Source of the DNA: Benincasa hispida | Lineage: Eukaryota > Streptophyta > Magnoliopsida > Cucurbitales > Cucurbitaceae | DNA length: 64,000 nt | NCBI RefSeq assembly: GCF_009727055.1 | Contig: NC_052356.1 | Location: 6,832,002 to 6,896,001, forward strand | Reading direction: 5' to 3' | In this document: piece after piece, positions 12,310 through 23,568 of the stretch | How positions within the stretch are numbered: the stretch's first letter is position 1 | Layout: each line of letters begins with the position of its first letter | Position numbers and translations under genes: made by a program | The notes under the pieces: model-generated | Seen by the model: the letters and a program-made list of their open reading frames with translations, nothing else | What the model was told of the DNA's origin: nothing | Databases searched by the model: none

Positions 12310-13060
12310 CTAAAGAGGCTCCTTGGCTCTATAACCTTTTCCAGTAAAAGGTCGTTTAGTCATCTTACTTTCAAGACAAGATTCGCACACTGGTAGAGAA
12401 TTTTCTTCTAACTCATTTAGAAGTCCATTCTTCACTAATCTCTCAATCCTATTGAGATTGATGTGCCCTAAATGTAGATGCCAAAGTTGGGCATTTTCTT
12501 TTGGAGAAATTCGTCTACGTTTTGATTGAGTTACAACAGTTTTGAACAATTTAGTATTATGGAGGGAATGAATGGCTAACGGCCTTAGCACATATAAATT
12601 CGATTCCAGATTTGCTGTGTAAATAAAAACACCGTCTTTATGAATAAACGCTTTATCCACATTAAACAAGATAGTATATTTACATTGCAATAAACATTTT
12701 ACAGAAATAAGGTTCCTCTTTAGTTCAGGAACAATATATACATCAGTTAAAATAAGAAACCTATTCTGTAGAGCTAATTGGAGTCCTCCTACTGCCACTG
12801 CTGAGACGACGTGTCCGGTGCCTACTCGCATCGTCATCTCACCAACTTCCAATTGTCGCCTAGATCTAATCCCCTGAAAGGAAGAACAAACATTGTTAGT
12901 GGCGCCTGAATCAATTATCCAGGCAGAATCATCATTCTCCACTAAACAAGTTTCAAGCACAAGTAAATCACATTTACCTTTATTGGCCTTGGCTGCTTTC
13001 TTCCCGTGTGCATCTTGGTTGCAGTGGAAACACTTTCCCTTGGCAACTTATGAATGCCTC
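12310..13060 (-). pseudogene. Copia nucleocapsid knuckle, protease start and gag-pre-integrase, element A
   Basis: A 216-codon open stretch (12310-12960) begins just after the protease signature; AWIIDSGATNN carries the catalytic Asp of a retroviral-type aspartic protease. It continues through VPELKRNLISVKCLL and WHLHLGHINLNRIERL with the zinc-binding His pair, then CESCLESK with the Cys pair of the integrase N-terminus. In the same frame, upstream of 12960, is KCFHCNQDAHG, a CCHC nucleocapsid knuckle whose final Cys and the next dozen residues are missing. The zinc site is therefore incomplete. The frame is otherwise long and well preserved. Confidence 0.88.
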
Positions 13061-13830
13061 CTTGGGGCGACAGACAGTGGGTTAGTGGGTGCCTTCCCTT
13101 TTCCCTTACCACCCTTCTTCTTCTTCCCCTTTGCAGAGTTAGAAGCAGAAGATATAGACTTCGTTCCTGAGGTCGAACCTCTATGGAACGTCCTGGAGGA
13201 TGAAGCAATATTTGCCTCACCCTTCTACCTCTCCTTACTTTTCAGTAAAGATTGATATGTCTGCAACTCGTTGAGGAGAGTTGTAAGGTTATATTTTACT
13301 TTGTTAAGAATCACATTGCTAACAAAGTGCAGGAAGCTCTCCGACAAAGAATGCAGGATTATGCTAACCTGACTGCCTTTATCGATGATAGACTGATTCA
13401 ACTCTGCCACATTAAAGTGGATCATCATGTTTAGCACATGTTCACGAACAGAGGTGCCTTCTTCCATTTTGGAGTTGAATATGTATTTAAGAGCCTCATG
13501 TATAAGCTGTTCAGACGGTTGTCCAAACATCCTCGCAGGGACTCCATGATCTCACGCGCTGAGACCATTGGCTCATGTGTCTTGGCCAAGACTTCAGAAA
13601 GACTTGCTAAGATGTAGGCTCGGGCCTTCTCATTGGACCTTGTCCATTGCTCGTATGCCTCCCGAACATTTCGAGTGGCATTCGGAGCTGGAATAGGAGG
13701 ACAAGCCTCTGTGAGAGCGAACATGAGATCCTCGATGATTAGGATCGTCGTGATCATATGTTTCCATGTTGCGAAATTTATCACCAGTAAGTTTTTCAAC
13801 GCTTAGCAATGCCAACGTGGCTGTTGCCAT
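13061..13830 (-). pseudogene. Copia gag (UBN2-type), element A
   Basis: Gag starts MATATLALLSVEKLTGDKF at 13830 and continues in shifted frames through WKHMITTILIIEDLMFALTE, NVREAYEQWTRSNEKARAYI, REIMESLRG and, at 13225-13530, FNSKMEEGTSVREHVLNMM and LTTLLNELQTYQSL. This is the layout of plant copia gag proteins of the UBN2/DUF4219 type, which form the particle. At least two frameshifts split it. A Ser/Lys-rich linker to the zinc knuckle (13060-13220) is readable but out of frame with parts of the rest. The start codon is conserved with element F at 58659. Confidence 0.87.
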
Positions 13831-15558
13831 TTTGAAAAAGTTACTGAAAATACGAACAAAACTTTATTAGATTTTGCTAAACCACTTTTAAACCAATCAG
13901 TTTTGCAAAACAGTTTCAAGTACCCTAAGTTATAGACTTCTATTTTGCACTGATGCCCTAATAAGGCAGGACAAACGCCACCGGTGGGGTGATCAGTTGC
14001 CCCTTCGCTGGGATGAGACATTCTCAACCATTAGGTAGAACTAACTCTTGGAACTGAACCTAACAGCCACCATTCTTCGGTCCAGAATCGTTAACCTTTA
14101 ACTATTCCGCGTAAGTGTAACCCCTCACTTTTGGTGCCAGAGTCCTGCCCTAATGAGCCCACCATAGGGAAGAAGCAGATTAGGACAAGAGACTAAGTTA
14201 CCTTATCCTCTTACAGGAGATCAAATAAAGAAACGCGCAAAACTGCCATCCTTTAGGGGGACACTTCCAGGGTGCCTCGAGGCGATGCGTAGTAACTTTA
14301 TTCAACCTAACGAGGGAGATTGAGGGATTTGCTGTCGCACTTCCCACTCCAACTTACTATGAACACTCTCTCCATTCACTTTGATATTGTCCTACCCAAA
14401 CACCATCCGTTGGGGGGGACACGCCAAAGGTGCCGCGAGGCCGATGATAGATCTCACAGTGTGGACTATTTAGGAGAAACGTGAAAGGTTTAAGTGAAGC
14501 TTCTTATGCCCCAAGTACCTCCCATTGAATGTTCTACCTAGGGATTCATTAACCTAGACAATCTAGTTACTGATTTTAGTCTAAGTCGTCTTTTTAAACT
14601 CTGCTCATAAACAACGTTTATCGATGAAATATGAACAAGTTCAAGTAGTCACATTTAAACACTTTAATGGACTATCTTTAACTTGCATGCATGCATCAAA
14701 TCTATCTAATTCAAATTTCTAGGTAAGTTCCTTGGTAGGGGTGTTACGTTTCTGTCAACTTAAATACCCCAGCCTAGACAGAACCCACCTTAGAAAAAAG
14801 GTCCCTTACAGATAGATTTCCTACACTTTAACCTTTTATTAGCCAATTTAATCCTATTAAACTGATTAAAAGATTAAAGCCTTAGGGTTGCTAATCGTAT
14901 TAGAACCGTGATCTTAGGTCTATGTGATCCAAGTTTTAAACACTTTAAAACCATGAATTAAACCTAAGTGAGCATGCATGTCTTTCTTATTTCTTTTAGT
15001 TCTAATTTCTCTTTAACTTTTAAAAAGAAACAACTAAAACCATTGCGCACAACCAGACGTTTGTAACATTTATAAAGTAACCTATATGTCATGCTTCATG
15101 CAATTTCCGGTCATTACTATATATAACTTTTATATAACGTGTAACAACCAAGCAAACATGCTATCATTTACTCTTATACTATAAAAATTATAATATAAAG
15201 ATGATGCATGTCAATGCTTTTTTATGCATGCATAAATATAACTATTATATTTATATGATGCATGAACATGTTCTTACATAATTACATCGTGCTTCTTTAA
15301 ATTATAACAATTACAATAAAGAGATGATGCATGACCGTTGCATAACCTAAGGTGAAATTTACTATATGTGCATACCATGTGACATATAAAAACATACATC
15401 GCATGTAATAAATAAAGGTTAATATGGACGAGGATGAGCCTTTACAAAAAATCGGAATGAAAAAACCCTATCTATTACATTTAGCAAACCGGTTCACAGG
15501 CGAATCGGGTCTTGAACTTCCAGGAGGTCTTCATCGTGTAGTAAACTTCAGTAGGTAG
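13831..15558 (-). other. Leader of element A, part next to gag
   Basis: This non-coding stretch lies between the 5' LTR and gag on the minus strand. It aligns by eye with 28760-30600 (element B) and, reversed, with about 56970-58640 (element F). Conserved blocks include the run around CCCAGCCTAGACAGAACCC (14770), a direct duplication near 14241 and 14395, and the six-unit near-palindrome array at 15013-15315. No open frame is conserved between the three copies, so conservation is more likely at the RNA or DNA level than protein. Insertion D interrupts it on its right. Confidence 0.75.
15013..15315 (-). repeat. Six-unit near-palindrome array in the leader of A
   Basis: Units with a core like ATAACNNTTATA start at about 15013, 15063, 15123, 15181, 15238 and 15304, spaced 50, 60, 58, 57 and 66 bases. 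The words GATGCATG and CATGC recur between the units. Several units extend into AT-rich inverted repeats that could form hairpins. Equivalent arrays with the same number of units lie in B (30019-30341) and F (57175-57479). Confidence 0.7.
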
Positions 15559-16430
15559 TGACAACGTAAAATTTTAATCTTTAAGCATAAGGACAATGAT
15601 GAATATGAATGAATGAACAAGTCCATGTCCCCAACAACAACGCCATAAACTTGATGACATGATTTTTTATGTTTCTATTTTAAGCACATGCACTACGATA
15701 TAAGTTGCGATGATATGCGATACTACTTCTAGATGTATACGTTATTAACGAAATGTTTGTAGTATGCTATGCGTTGTCATAAGTTTCCTTGCGTTGAAAC
15801 CAAGTATAATTCCATCGCAAGTTTCTTGGAGTGATCCGAGGTCGAACACAGGGATTATTTTAGGTTAATTGCATTACATTTGTGATATATGCGACCGAGG
15901 TTTTTTCAATTTAATAAAAGATTGGTTTATATAGGTATTTAAAATATGCGGTAAAGTAAAGTTGCGATAAAAGTAAACCTAAGCTATGATGATACAAGAT
16001 ATAGGTTACATGATACATGATACCGAGTTTGAGACCGACTGTGAAGATTATACAAAGAATCGTGTTATGCGGTGGCAAGGCTTTATGTACGAAGCAGAAA
16101 GAGAAAGGACAATTAGTACAAACATCGCAAGTACATTAATTGCGTTAAAGATATAACAACAGTTCTGCTTTCCCTTGGCGTACACCTCTCGGTGATCGGT
16201 CGTGTTCCCACATCTCTATGGTGAAACAGGGATGAACGTAATGAACGCAAGGTTGCCTTCCATCTCTGGAAGTATTCTCGCTTTAGTTAACGCATTCTTC
16301 TAACCTTCTATCGACAGATCGAAATGTTATCTTCACTTCTGCTCTCATAGGTGAAGATGCTGTCTAGCATGCTTTAGCTAAACATATTTATTCCTTTAGC
16401 ACAAATTAATTTACTTATTTAATTCATTCT

Positions 16431-17755
16431 TGTTGGATTTTTGACCCTTAATCTCAAATTAATTAATTAATTAATCAATGTTTTGATGATAAACAAATTC
16501 AATTTTTTAATTACTAAAAATCTTAGTGTTTTAATATGTCCATAGCGTAGAGCTCAGAATAACGATTCCAGCACCTCTTGAATCACTCAAATCGGAGCTA
16601 AAACGAAGACGATATGACCGAAACAAGTCTATAGAGAAAATACCGTGGTGGGTGATGTGGCATAACCAGACTATCTGCATGTAGAAATGTGGGCAGCATA
16701 TTGGTTGAATGGTGAATCATTAAGAGATTTAACATATAATGGACTTTTGATTTTTGGATTGATTTAAAATTTAAAAAAAATTGAAATTAAAAAGAAATTT
16801 GAATAGGAAAATAAATTTAATATTATTTTATGTTTGTGTCTGACGGCTAGTTTTTTAAAAGAATGAATTTAAAAATAAAATGAATTAAAAGGAAATAAAT
16901 TTAATATATTTTATGTTTGTGTCTAACGGCTAGTTTTTGACATATGATATATATATTTTTTTTTGGATTAATTTTGAAAAAGAAAAGGAATTTCAAAAGA
17001 AAAGTAATTTAATATTATTTTTGTTTGTATCTAACGACTAGTTTAGTTTAAAATCTCCACCATTGATTTTTCTTTCCAAATCCAATGGTCCAAATTAATT
17101 GTGGTTTCTAAAAATTTTCACATCTCTATATAAATCACACTTCCTTCTCCAAAATTTAAACCAACAAATTTTACATTTCATAATCCTCAAAACTCAAAAG
17201 TTACATTGTTGCTCTCTCTAAGTTCCCAATTTTTTTTCTTTTCATCTTATTCTTAGAGAGTGTTTATTATATTGTGAGGATAAACTTGTTGAGTGCTTAA
17301 ATTGTAAATCCACTCTAGTGAGAGTTGTTTGTGTTATTTCAAAAATTCCAACATTTGTAACGGGTTTGAACCTAAACCGTGAAATGATCGGTTTGTTTTT
17401 GAACCCGTAAAAGGAACGACGGTGTACGGTATTGGGCTCTAATCCGTGGAAAGAGTCGGAAAGATTTTCTTCAAATTCCCAAGACGTGCTTGGGGGAGTG
17501 GAGTAGGTCGAGTTTGACCGAACCACTATAAAAAATTACGGTATCTTCTTCTCTAACTCTTTCTTTTTTATTTTGGAATTAATTTAAGTAATTTATTGTA
17601 TGTTTTAGTTTGTTCTTATTTATTTGCTAAAATTTGATAGAATTAAATTATCACATTTTTTTGTCATCTTATTTGTTTGCATAATTTGAATTTTCTTATT
17701 ATTTATAAAAAGTGTATTAATTAGTTTAAAATTGGTTATTTAGAAAAAAATTGAT
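16431..17755 (+). repeat. 5' LTR of element E (3' end lost)
   Basis: It matches 22505-23500 over its second half. Inside lie three imperfect repeats of a segment containing TGTGTCTAACGGCTAG, at about 16828, 16910 and 17018. Similarity with the 3' LTR stops near 17755, about 55 bases before the expected LTR end, and the sequence jumps into gag. No primer site is therefore present. Confidence 0.8.
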
Positions 17756-17756
17756 G

Positions 17757-19200
17757 AAATGAAACTATTTTCGATATGTTTTATTAGATTTACTAATATT
17801 GTCAATGCTTTAAGAGGACTGGGAAAAAGTACTCAAATCTTGAGAAGATAAAGAAGCTATTGTGGTCCTTTGCCTAAATAATGGGAGCTAAAGTCACCGC
17901 CATTCAGAGGCAAAGGATCTCAAATCTCTCTCCATTGATGAACTCATAGGGCTTCGTTGTTGACGCATGAGATAAAGATCAAGAAAAACATGAAGGATGA
18001 GAAGAAAAAGAAAGAAAATAGTATAGCTTTAAAGACCATCTCTTTAGAAATTGACTCCCAAGATGAAGATGACCTTGTGAAGATGATGTTGCCTATCTTT
18101 CACGTAAGTTATAAGAACTTCCATCAAGAGAAGAAACAATTCAAGAAGTATCTCTCCAACCAAAAAGAGTTGAAAGGTAAAAAGAGCAAAAAGGACGAGG
18201 TAATATGCTATGAATGCAAGAAGTCGGGTCATATTAGAATCGATTGTCCTTTTCTCAATTCATCCAAGAAATCCAAGAAGAAAGCAATGAACTTGGGATG
18301 ATAGCGATGAAAGCGAAAGTGGAAGTGATAAATGAAGAAGTGGCCAATTTTTGCTTATGGCTCATAGTGACAAAGGAATGAACAAAATGATGAGGTAACT
18401 CTAGAACCTCTTTCTTAAGAATGAATTGTTCGAAGCTTTTGAAAATATGCAAAATGATTTAGAAAAACTTATTTCTAAGTATGTTGTGCTTAAAAAGAAA
18501 TACAATATTTTATCTAGTAAAAATAAGTCTTTACTTGAAAAAATTGCTTGCTTAAAATAGAATGAGCATGATGCTATGCATTTGATGAAATGAATATCTC
18601 TCGTGACAGGCATGCTTTTGATTGTAATTGAGAACAATGCCTTGCTTGACAAAAGTTAAATTTCTTGAGCATGATAGTTGTGAAAAAGATAATTTGATTA
18701 AATTACTCAAGAAAAGAAATTTAGTGCTTTGGCAAGAACTTGATAAGGCTAAAGAATCTATTAAAAGTTGACAATAGGTGCTCAAAGATTAGACAAGATA
18801 ATTGAAAGTAGGCAAGCCTTTTTGGTGATAAAAGAGGTTAGGCTATATTGATGAATGTTCTACTCCTTCAATTCTAAGACTATCTTTGTTAAAGCATCTC
18901 ATAATATGGCTAAGGTTGTGTCTAAGCATGTTAAATCTAACTTTGTGCCTATATGTCATTATTGTGGTGTTGAAAGACCATATTAGACCTAAGTGTTTTT
19001 AAATTGAAATATGCTCATACTACTTCTCCAAGAAGAAATTTTTCTCAAAGGGCAAGTTTCACAATGCCTCCAAGGAATAATTTCTCCAAAGAAAAGTAGA
19101 GTACAATAAATTTGTGGTTGTTAAGAAGAATAAATCTTTGCATAATGTTGTTTGTTTCTCATGTGGCAAGTTTGGACATACAACTTATTCTTGTTAACTT
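17757..19200 (+). pseudogene. Copia gag, partial, element E
   Basis: The reading resumes in mid-gag near 17830 (phrases like VTAIQ, AKDL-SLSIDELIG) and continues as a 114-codon open stretch (17957-18301) rich in Lys and Glu. An intact CCHC zinc knuckle, CYECKKSGHIRIDC, sits at its residues 83-96. A coiled-coil-like, Lys-rich stretch follows in several frames. Near 19150 there is a second CCHC motif, CFSCGKFGHTTYSC. The knuckles bind the genomic RNA during packaging. The first half of gag is missing, and many frameshifts and stops break the remainder. Confidence 0.85.
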
Positions 19201-19329
19201 GTCTAAATCCAATGCTTAAATGTCTATGCAAAAATGAAATGTATCCCCAAGTTTGTCAATGCTAACCCATCTAGGACCCAAACAAGTGTGGGTACCAAAG
19301 AATCAAACTTGAAACATTTGTGTTTGTAG

Positions 19330-20640
19330 GTTTGTTTGAAAGCCTCTAAGAAAAACAAGTGGTACTTGGATAGTGGTTGCTCGAGGCACACGACGAGAGA
19401 TCCATCCAAGTTTGTCTTTCTCTCCAAAAAGGATGGAGGTCTTTAACCTTTGGTGACAAACAAAAGGTAAAATAATTGGTAAAGGTAGTATAGGTAATGA
19501 ATCTTCTATTTTAATTGAAAATGTACTTTTGGTTGATGGTTTGAAGCATGATTTACTTAGTATTAGTCAATTGTGTGATAAAGGCTTTAGAGTTGTGTTT
19601 GATAAAAAGAATTGCATCATTGAAAATGCTAGTGATAGAAAAGTTACATTTTGTTGGAAATAGAGATGAAAATGTTATACTATTGATTGAAATTGCCTAT
19701 TAATGAAAATGTTTTATCGGCTTTGCATAATGATTCTTGGTTATGGCATAGAAGACTAGGACATGCTAACATGCACTTAATTTCAATATTTCCAAGAATT
19801 TCTTTGGTTAGAGGCTTCCCAAATTTAAATTTGAAAAAAGACAAAGTTTGTGATGCTTGTCAAATGGGTAAGCAAACTAAGTCTTCTTTCAAATCTAAAA
19901 TTTAATCTCTACAACTAGACCTCTTCAACTATTACACATGGACTCATTTGGCCCTTCTAGAATTGCTAGTTTTGGAAAAACTATTATGCCTTTGTGATTG
20001 GAGTTGATGATTTTCAAGATTTACTGGGTTTTGAATGCTAAAACATAGGGATGATGCTTTTGAAAAGCTTTTCTAGTTTTGTAAAAAGAGTTCAAAAATG
20101 AAAAAGGTTTTTTATTTCTAAAATTAGGAGTGATCATGGAGGAGAATTTGATAGCAATGCTTTTGAAACTTTTTTGTGAAGAAAATGGTTTTTCTCATAA
20201 TTTTTCCGCTCCAAGAACTCCTCAACAAAACGGTGTAGTTGAAAGGAAAAATCGTACTTTGCAAGAATTTTGCTAGATCAATATTGCATGAGTATGGTTT
20301 ACCTACATACTTTTGGGGCGGAAGCCATTAACACCGCTTGTTATTGTTTTAAATAGATTTTAAATTAGACCTTCTTTGGATAAAACTCCTTATGAACTTT
20401 GGCATAACAAAATTCTAAATATTGGGTATTTCAAAGTTTTTAGTTGCAAATTGTTTATTTGAATAACAAAGAAAAAACTTAAAAATTTGATTGTAAAACG
20501 GATGTTGGTATTTTCTATGGCTATTTCTCTACTAGTAAAGCTTATAGAGTTTTCAATAAAAAGACTTTAGTAATTGAGGGAATCTATGCATGTAGTATTT
20601 GATGAATCTTGCAATGTTATTTCTAATGAGCCTATTTATA
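19330..20640 (+). pseudogene. Copia protease and integrase, element E
   Basis: The protease signature WYLDSGCSRHTT is at about 19360-19395. The frame is lost soon after and regained at 19687-19905, which encodes WHRRLGHANMHLI and CDACQMGKQTKSSF, the His and Cys pairs of the integrase zinc domain. Then come HMDSFGP (about 19938, first catalytic Asp), a block near RSDHGGEFD (about 20125) and NGVVERKNRTLQE (about 20230, catalytic Glu), each in a different frame. All three acidic positions survive, but single-base insertions and deletions break the frame at least five times. Confidence 0.85.
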
Positions 20641-20859
20641 GTGATGTTTTAGAAGGAAATTTTGGAGATTTACTTGTTAGTGACAAAAGGCAAGGAAATT
20701 ATTTCAAGTAAGCAAGAGGTGAGCTTAGTCCGAAAAAACGAAAGTTGGTTCTTCATCCATACCTAAAGAGTGGAGGTATGCTCTTTTCCATCCTAAAGAA
20801 TTAATTCTTGGTGATCCTGAACAAGTGTGAAAACTTGTTCCTCTCTTAATATGTTTAAT

Positions 20860-22418
20860 AATCTGCTTTTGTTTCTCAAATTGAACCAAAAAGTTTTAAA
20901 GATGTCGAAAATGATGAATTTTGGATTTTAGCTATGCAAGAAGAATTAAATCAATTTGAAAGGAATAAAGTTTGGGAGTTAGTCCCTGGGCCTTCTCATG
21001 CTTCTATAATTGGAACTAAATGGGTCTTTAGAAATAAAATGGATGAAAATGGAAATATCATTAGAAATAAAGCTAGACTTGTAGCTTAAGGTAATTGTCA
21101 AGAGGAAGGAATAGATTATGAAGAAACTTTTGCACCGTTGCTAGATTAGAAACTATTAGAATGTTGCTTGCTTTTGCTTCTTATAAGAATTTCATTTTGT
21201 ATCAAATGGATGTGAAAAGTGCATTTTTAAATGGTTATATCATGGAGGAAGTTTATGTAGAACAACCTCCGGGTTTGAAAGTTTTGATTTTCCTAATCAT
21301 GTCTATAAGTTGAAAAAGGCTCTTATGGCTTAAAAACAGCTTCAAGAGCTTAGTATGATAGACTTAGTAATTTCTTGCTTGAGAATGGATTTAAAATGGG
21401 TAAAATTGATACTACTCTTTTTTATTAAGACTAAAGAAAATGATATGCTTTTTAGTACAAATATATGTGGATGATATTATTTTTGGTTCTACTAATCCAT
21501 CTTTGTGTGAAGAATTTTTCTAAGTGTATGCATATTGAATTTGAGATGAGTATGATGGGAGAACTTAGCTTTCTTCCTTGGACTCCAAATCAAACAACTC
21601 AAGGATGGTATTTTCATAAGTCAAGAAAAAATACACAAGGGATTTGCTCAAAAGTGTTCAAATTCAATGAAGGTAAAATTGCAAAAACGCCTATGAGCAC
21701 ATCCACTAAGCTTGACAAGGATGAAAAAAGGTAAGTGTGTGGATATAAAAACTTATAGAGGTATGATGGATCTTTACTTTATTTAATCGCTAGTAGACCG
21801 ATATTAATGTTTAGTGTATATCTTTGTGCTAGATTTCAATCTTGTCCTAAGGAACTACATTTACATGCCATTAAAAGAAATTTTAAATTAATATTGCTTG
21901 GTACTATTGATTAGGCTTATGGTATCCTAGAAATGTGAATTTAATATTTGGTAGGATATTCCGATGCGGATTTTGCGGGTAGTTTATTTGACCGTAAGAG
22001 TACTAGTGAGACTTGTCAATTTCTTAGTATTCTTAGTTTCTTGGTTTAGTAAAAAGCAAAATTCGATTGCCTTATCCACTACCGAAGTGGAATATATTAC
22101 AGTTGCTAGTTGTGTGCTCAAATTCTTTGGATGAAACAAACTCTTTGTGATTTTGGATTAAAGTTTGATAATGTGCCTATATTTTGTGATAATACTAGTG
22201 CTATTAATTTGATTAAAAATCCTATACATCATTCTAGGACTAAGCATATTGATTTTATGAATCACTTTATTAGAGAGCATGTGCAAAATGATAATATTAC
22301 TCTTGAATTTGTAGGCTCTAATAATCAATTAGTGGATATTCTTACCAAGCCTTTGAATGAAGAAAACTTTTGCAAAAATAGGCTTGAGCTCGGTATTATT
22401 CGTTGTGATGCCTCTTGA
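20860..22418 (+). pseudogene. Copia reverse transcriptase and RNase H, element E
   Basis: Blocks in order are NKVWELVPGP, GTKWVFRNKMDENG, NKARLVA, EGIDYEETFAP, YQMDVKSAFLNGYI (first RT Asp), IYVDDIIFGSTN (YVDD at about 21465), then at 21465-21734 a shifted continuation with a Gln/Thr-rich segment. RNase H follows, with STTEVEYI (about 22080) and, in the open stretch 22110-22418, FCDNTSAINLIKNP and HSRTKHIDFMNHFIREH. The stretch ends in a natural-looking stop at 22418, about 50 bases before the purine tract. Stops (for example after KARLVA) and frameshifts make it non-functional. Confidence 0.88.
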
Positions 22419-22454
22419 TTTTATAATTTTACTTGTTAAATCTTTTAGAAGGCA

Positions 22455-23568
22455 TTTTGGTAGGGGGAGATATTCTTAGGGCGAGTTGTCCTAAGAATAT
22501 TAACACATGCTTTCCCTAAGAATATTATTTTATGTTTGTGTCTAACGGCTAGTTTTTTTACACATGGTCTGTTTTATATTTTTGGATTGACTTTAAAAAG
22601 AATGAATTTAAAAAGAAAATGAATTTAATATAATTTTATGTTTGTGTCTAACGGCTAGTTTTTGACACATGGTTTGTTTTTTTTTTTTTTTTTTTGGATT
22701 AATTTTAAAAAGAAAATGAATTTCAAAAGAAAAAGAATTTAATATTATATTTTGTTTATATCTTTCCAAAATACAATGGTCCAAATTAATTGTGGTTTCT
22801 AAAAATTTTTCCATCTCTACATAAACCATCTTTCTCTCCAAATTTTAAACAAAAAAATTTTACATTTCATAATCCTCCAAAACTCAAAAGTTCCATTGTT
22901 GCTCTCTCTAAGTTCCCAATTTTTTTTCTTTTCATCTTATTCTTGAGAGAGTGTTATTGTATTATGAGGATAAACTTGTTGAGTGCTTAAATTTGTAAAT
23001 CCACTCTAGTGAGAGTTGTTTTGTATTTTTCAAAAATTCCAACATTTGTAATGGTTTAATCCTAAACCATAGAAATGATCGGGTTTGCTCTTCAACCCGT
23101 AAAAGGAGCGGTGGTGTAACAGTTGGGTTCTAATCCATGGAAAGAGTCGGAAAGATTTTATTCAAATTCCCAAGAGGCACTTGGGGAGTGGAGTAAGTCG
23201 AGTTTGACTGAACCACTATAAAAATTACGGTGTCTTCTTCTCTAACTCTTTCCTTTTTATTTTTGCAATTAATTTAAGCAATTTATTGTATGTTTTAGTT
23301 TGTTCTTATTTATTTGCTAAAATTTTATAGAATTAAATTATCACAATTTTTGTCATCTTATTTNATGTTTTAGTTTGTTCTTATTTATTTGCTAAAATTT
23401 TATAGAATTAAATTATCACAATTTTTGTCATCTTATTTTTTGCATAATTTGAATTTTTCTTATTATTTATAAAAAGTGTATTAATTAGTTTAATTGGGTT
23501 AATTTAGAAAAAAAAAGTTTAATTAAACCCTATTCACCTCCCTCTAAGGTTGCCATATCGATCCAACA
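22455..23568 (+). repeat. Purine tract and 3' LTR of element E (5' end lost)
   Basis: TAGGGGGAGAT at about 22461-22471 is the expected polypurine tract, but it is not followed by the LTR start TGTTGGATTTTTG. Instead about 50 bases with a small inverted repeat follow (ATTCTTAGG and CCTAAGAAT, about 22471-22498), and similarity to the 5' LTR begins near 22500. About 380 bases at the start of this LTR are therefore missing or replaced. The right end, ATCCAACA, is intact. The copy includes a 74-base duplication around a single N. Confidence 0.78.
23290..23438. repeat. Identical 74-base tandem copies flanking one N
   Basis: 23290-23363 and 23365-23438 are identical base for base and are separated by a single N at 23364. 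The matching place in the 5' LTR (about 17597-17670) has one copy only. This pattern is typical of two overlapping contig ends that were joined without merging. Confidence 0.93.

Larger units (their letters stand above)
16431..23568 (+). mobile_element. Ty1/copia element E nested in D (innermost)
   Basis: E begins TGTTGGATTTTTG at 16431 and ends ATCCAACA at 23568. It is flanked by a perfect duplication ATTCT (16426-16430 and 23569-23573). Order on the plus strand is 5' LTR, partial gag, two zinc knuckles, protease, integrase, RT, RNase H, purine tract, 3' LTR. It belongs to a different copia lineage from A, B, F and G: its protease context is WYLDSGCSRHTT and its gag has two CCHC knuckles, as in Tork/Sire-like elements. 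The end of the 5' LTR, the primer site and the first half of gag are deleted, as is the start of the 3' LTR. Confidence 0.92.

Noticed and set aside
15013..15315. CRISPR-like regular spacing of short repeats
   Set aside because: The repeats are degenerate 12-base near-palindromes, not identical direct repeats with unique spacers, and they lie in a plant retrotransposon leader.
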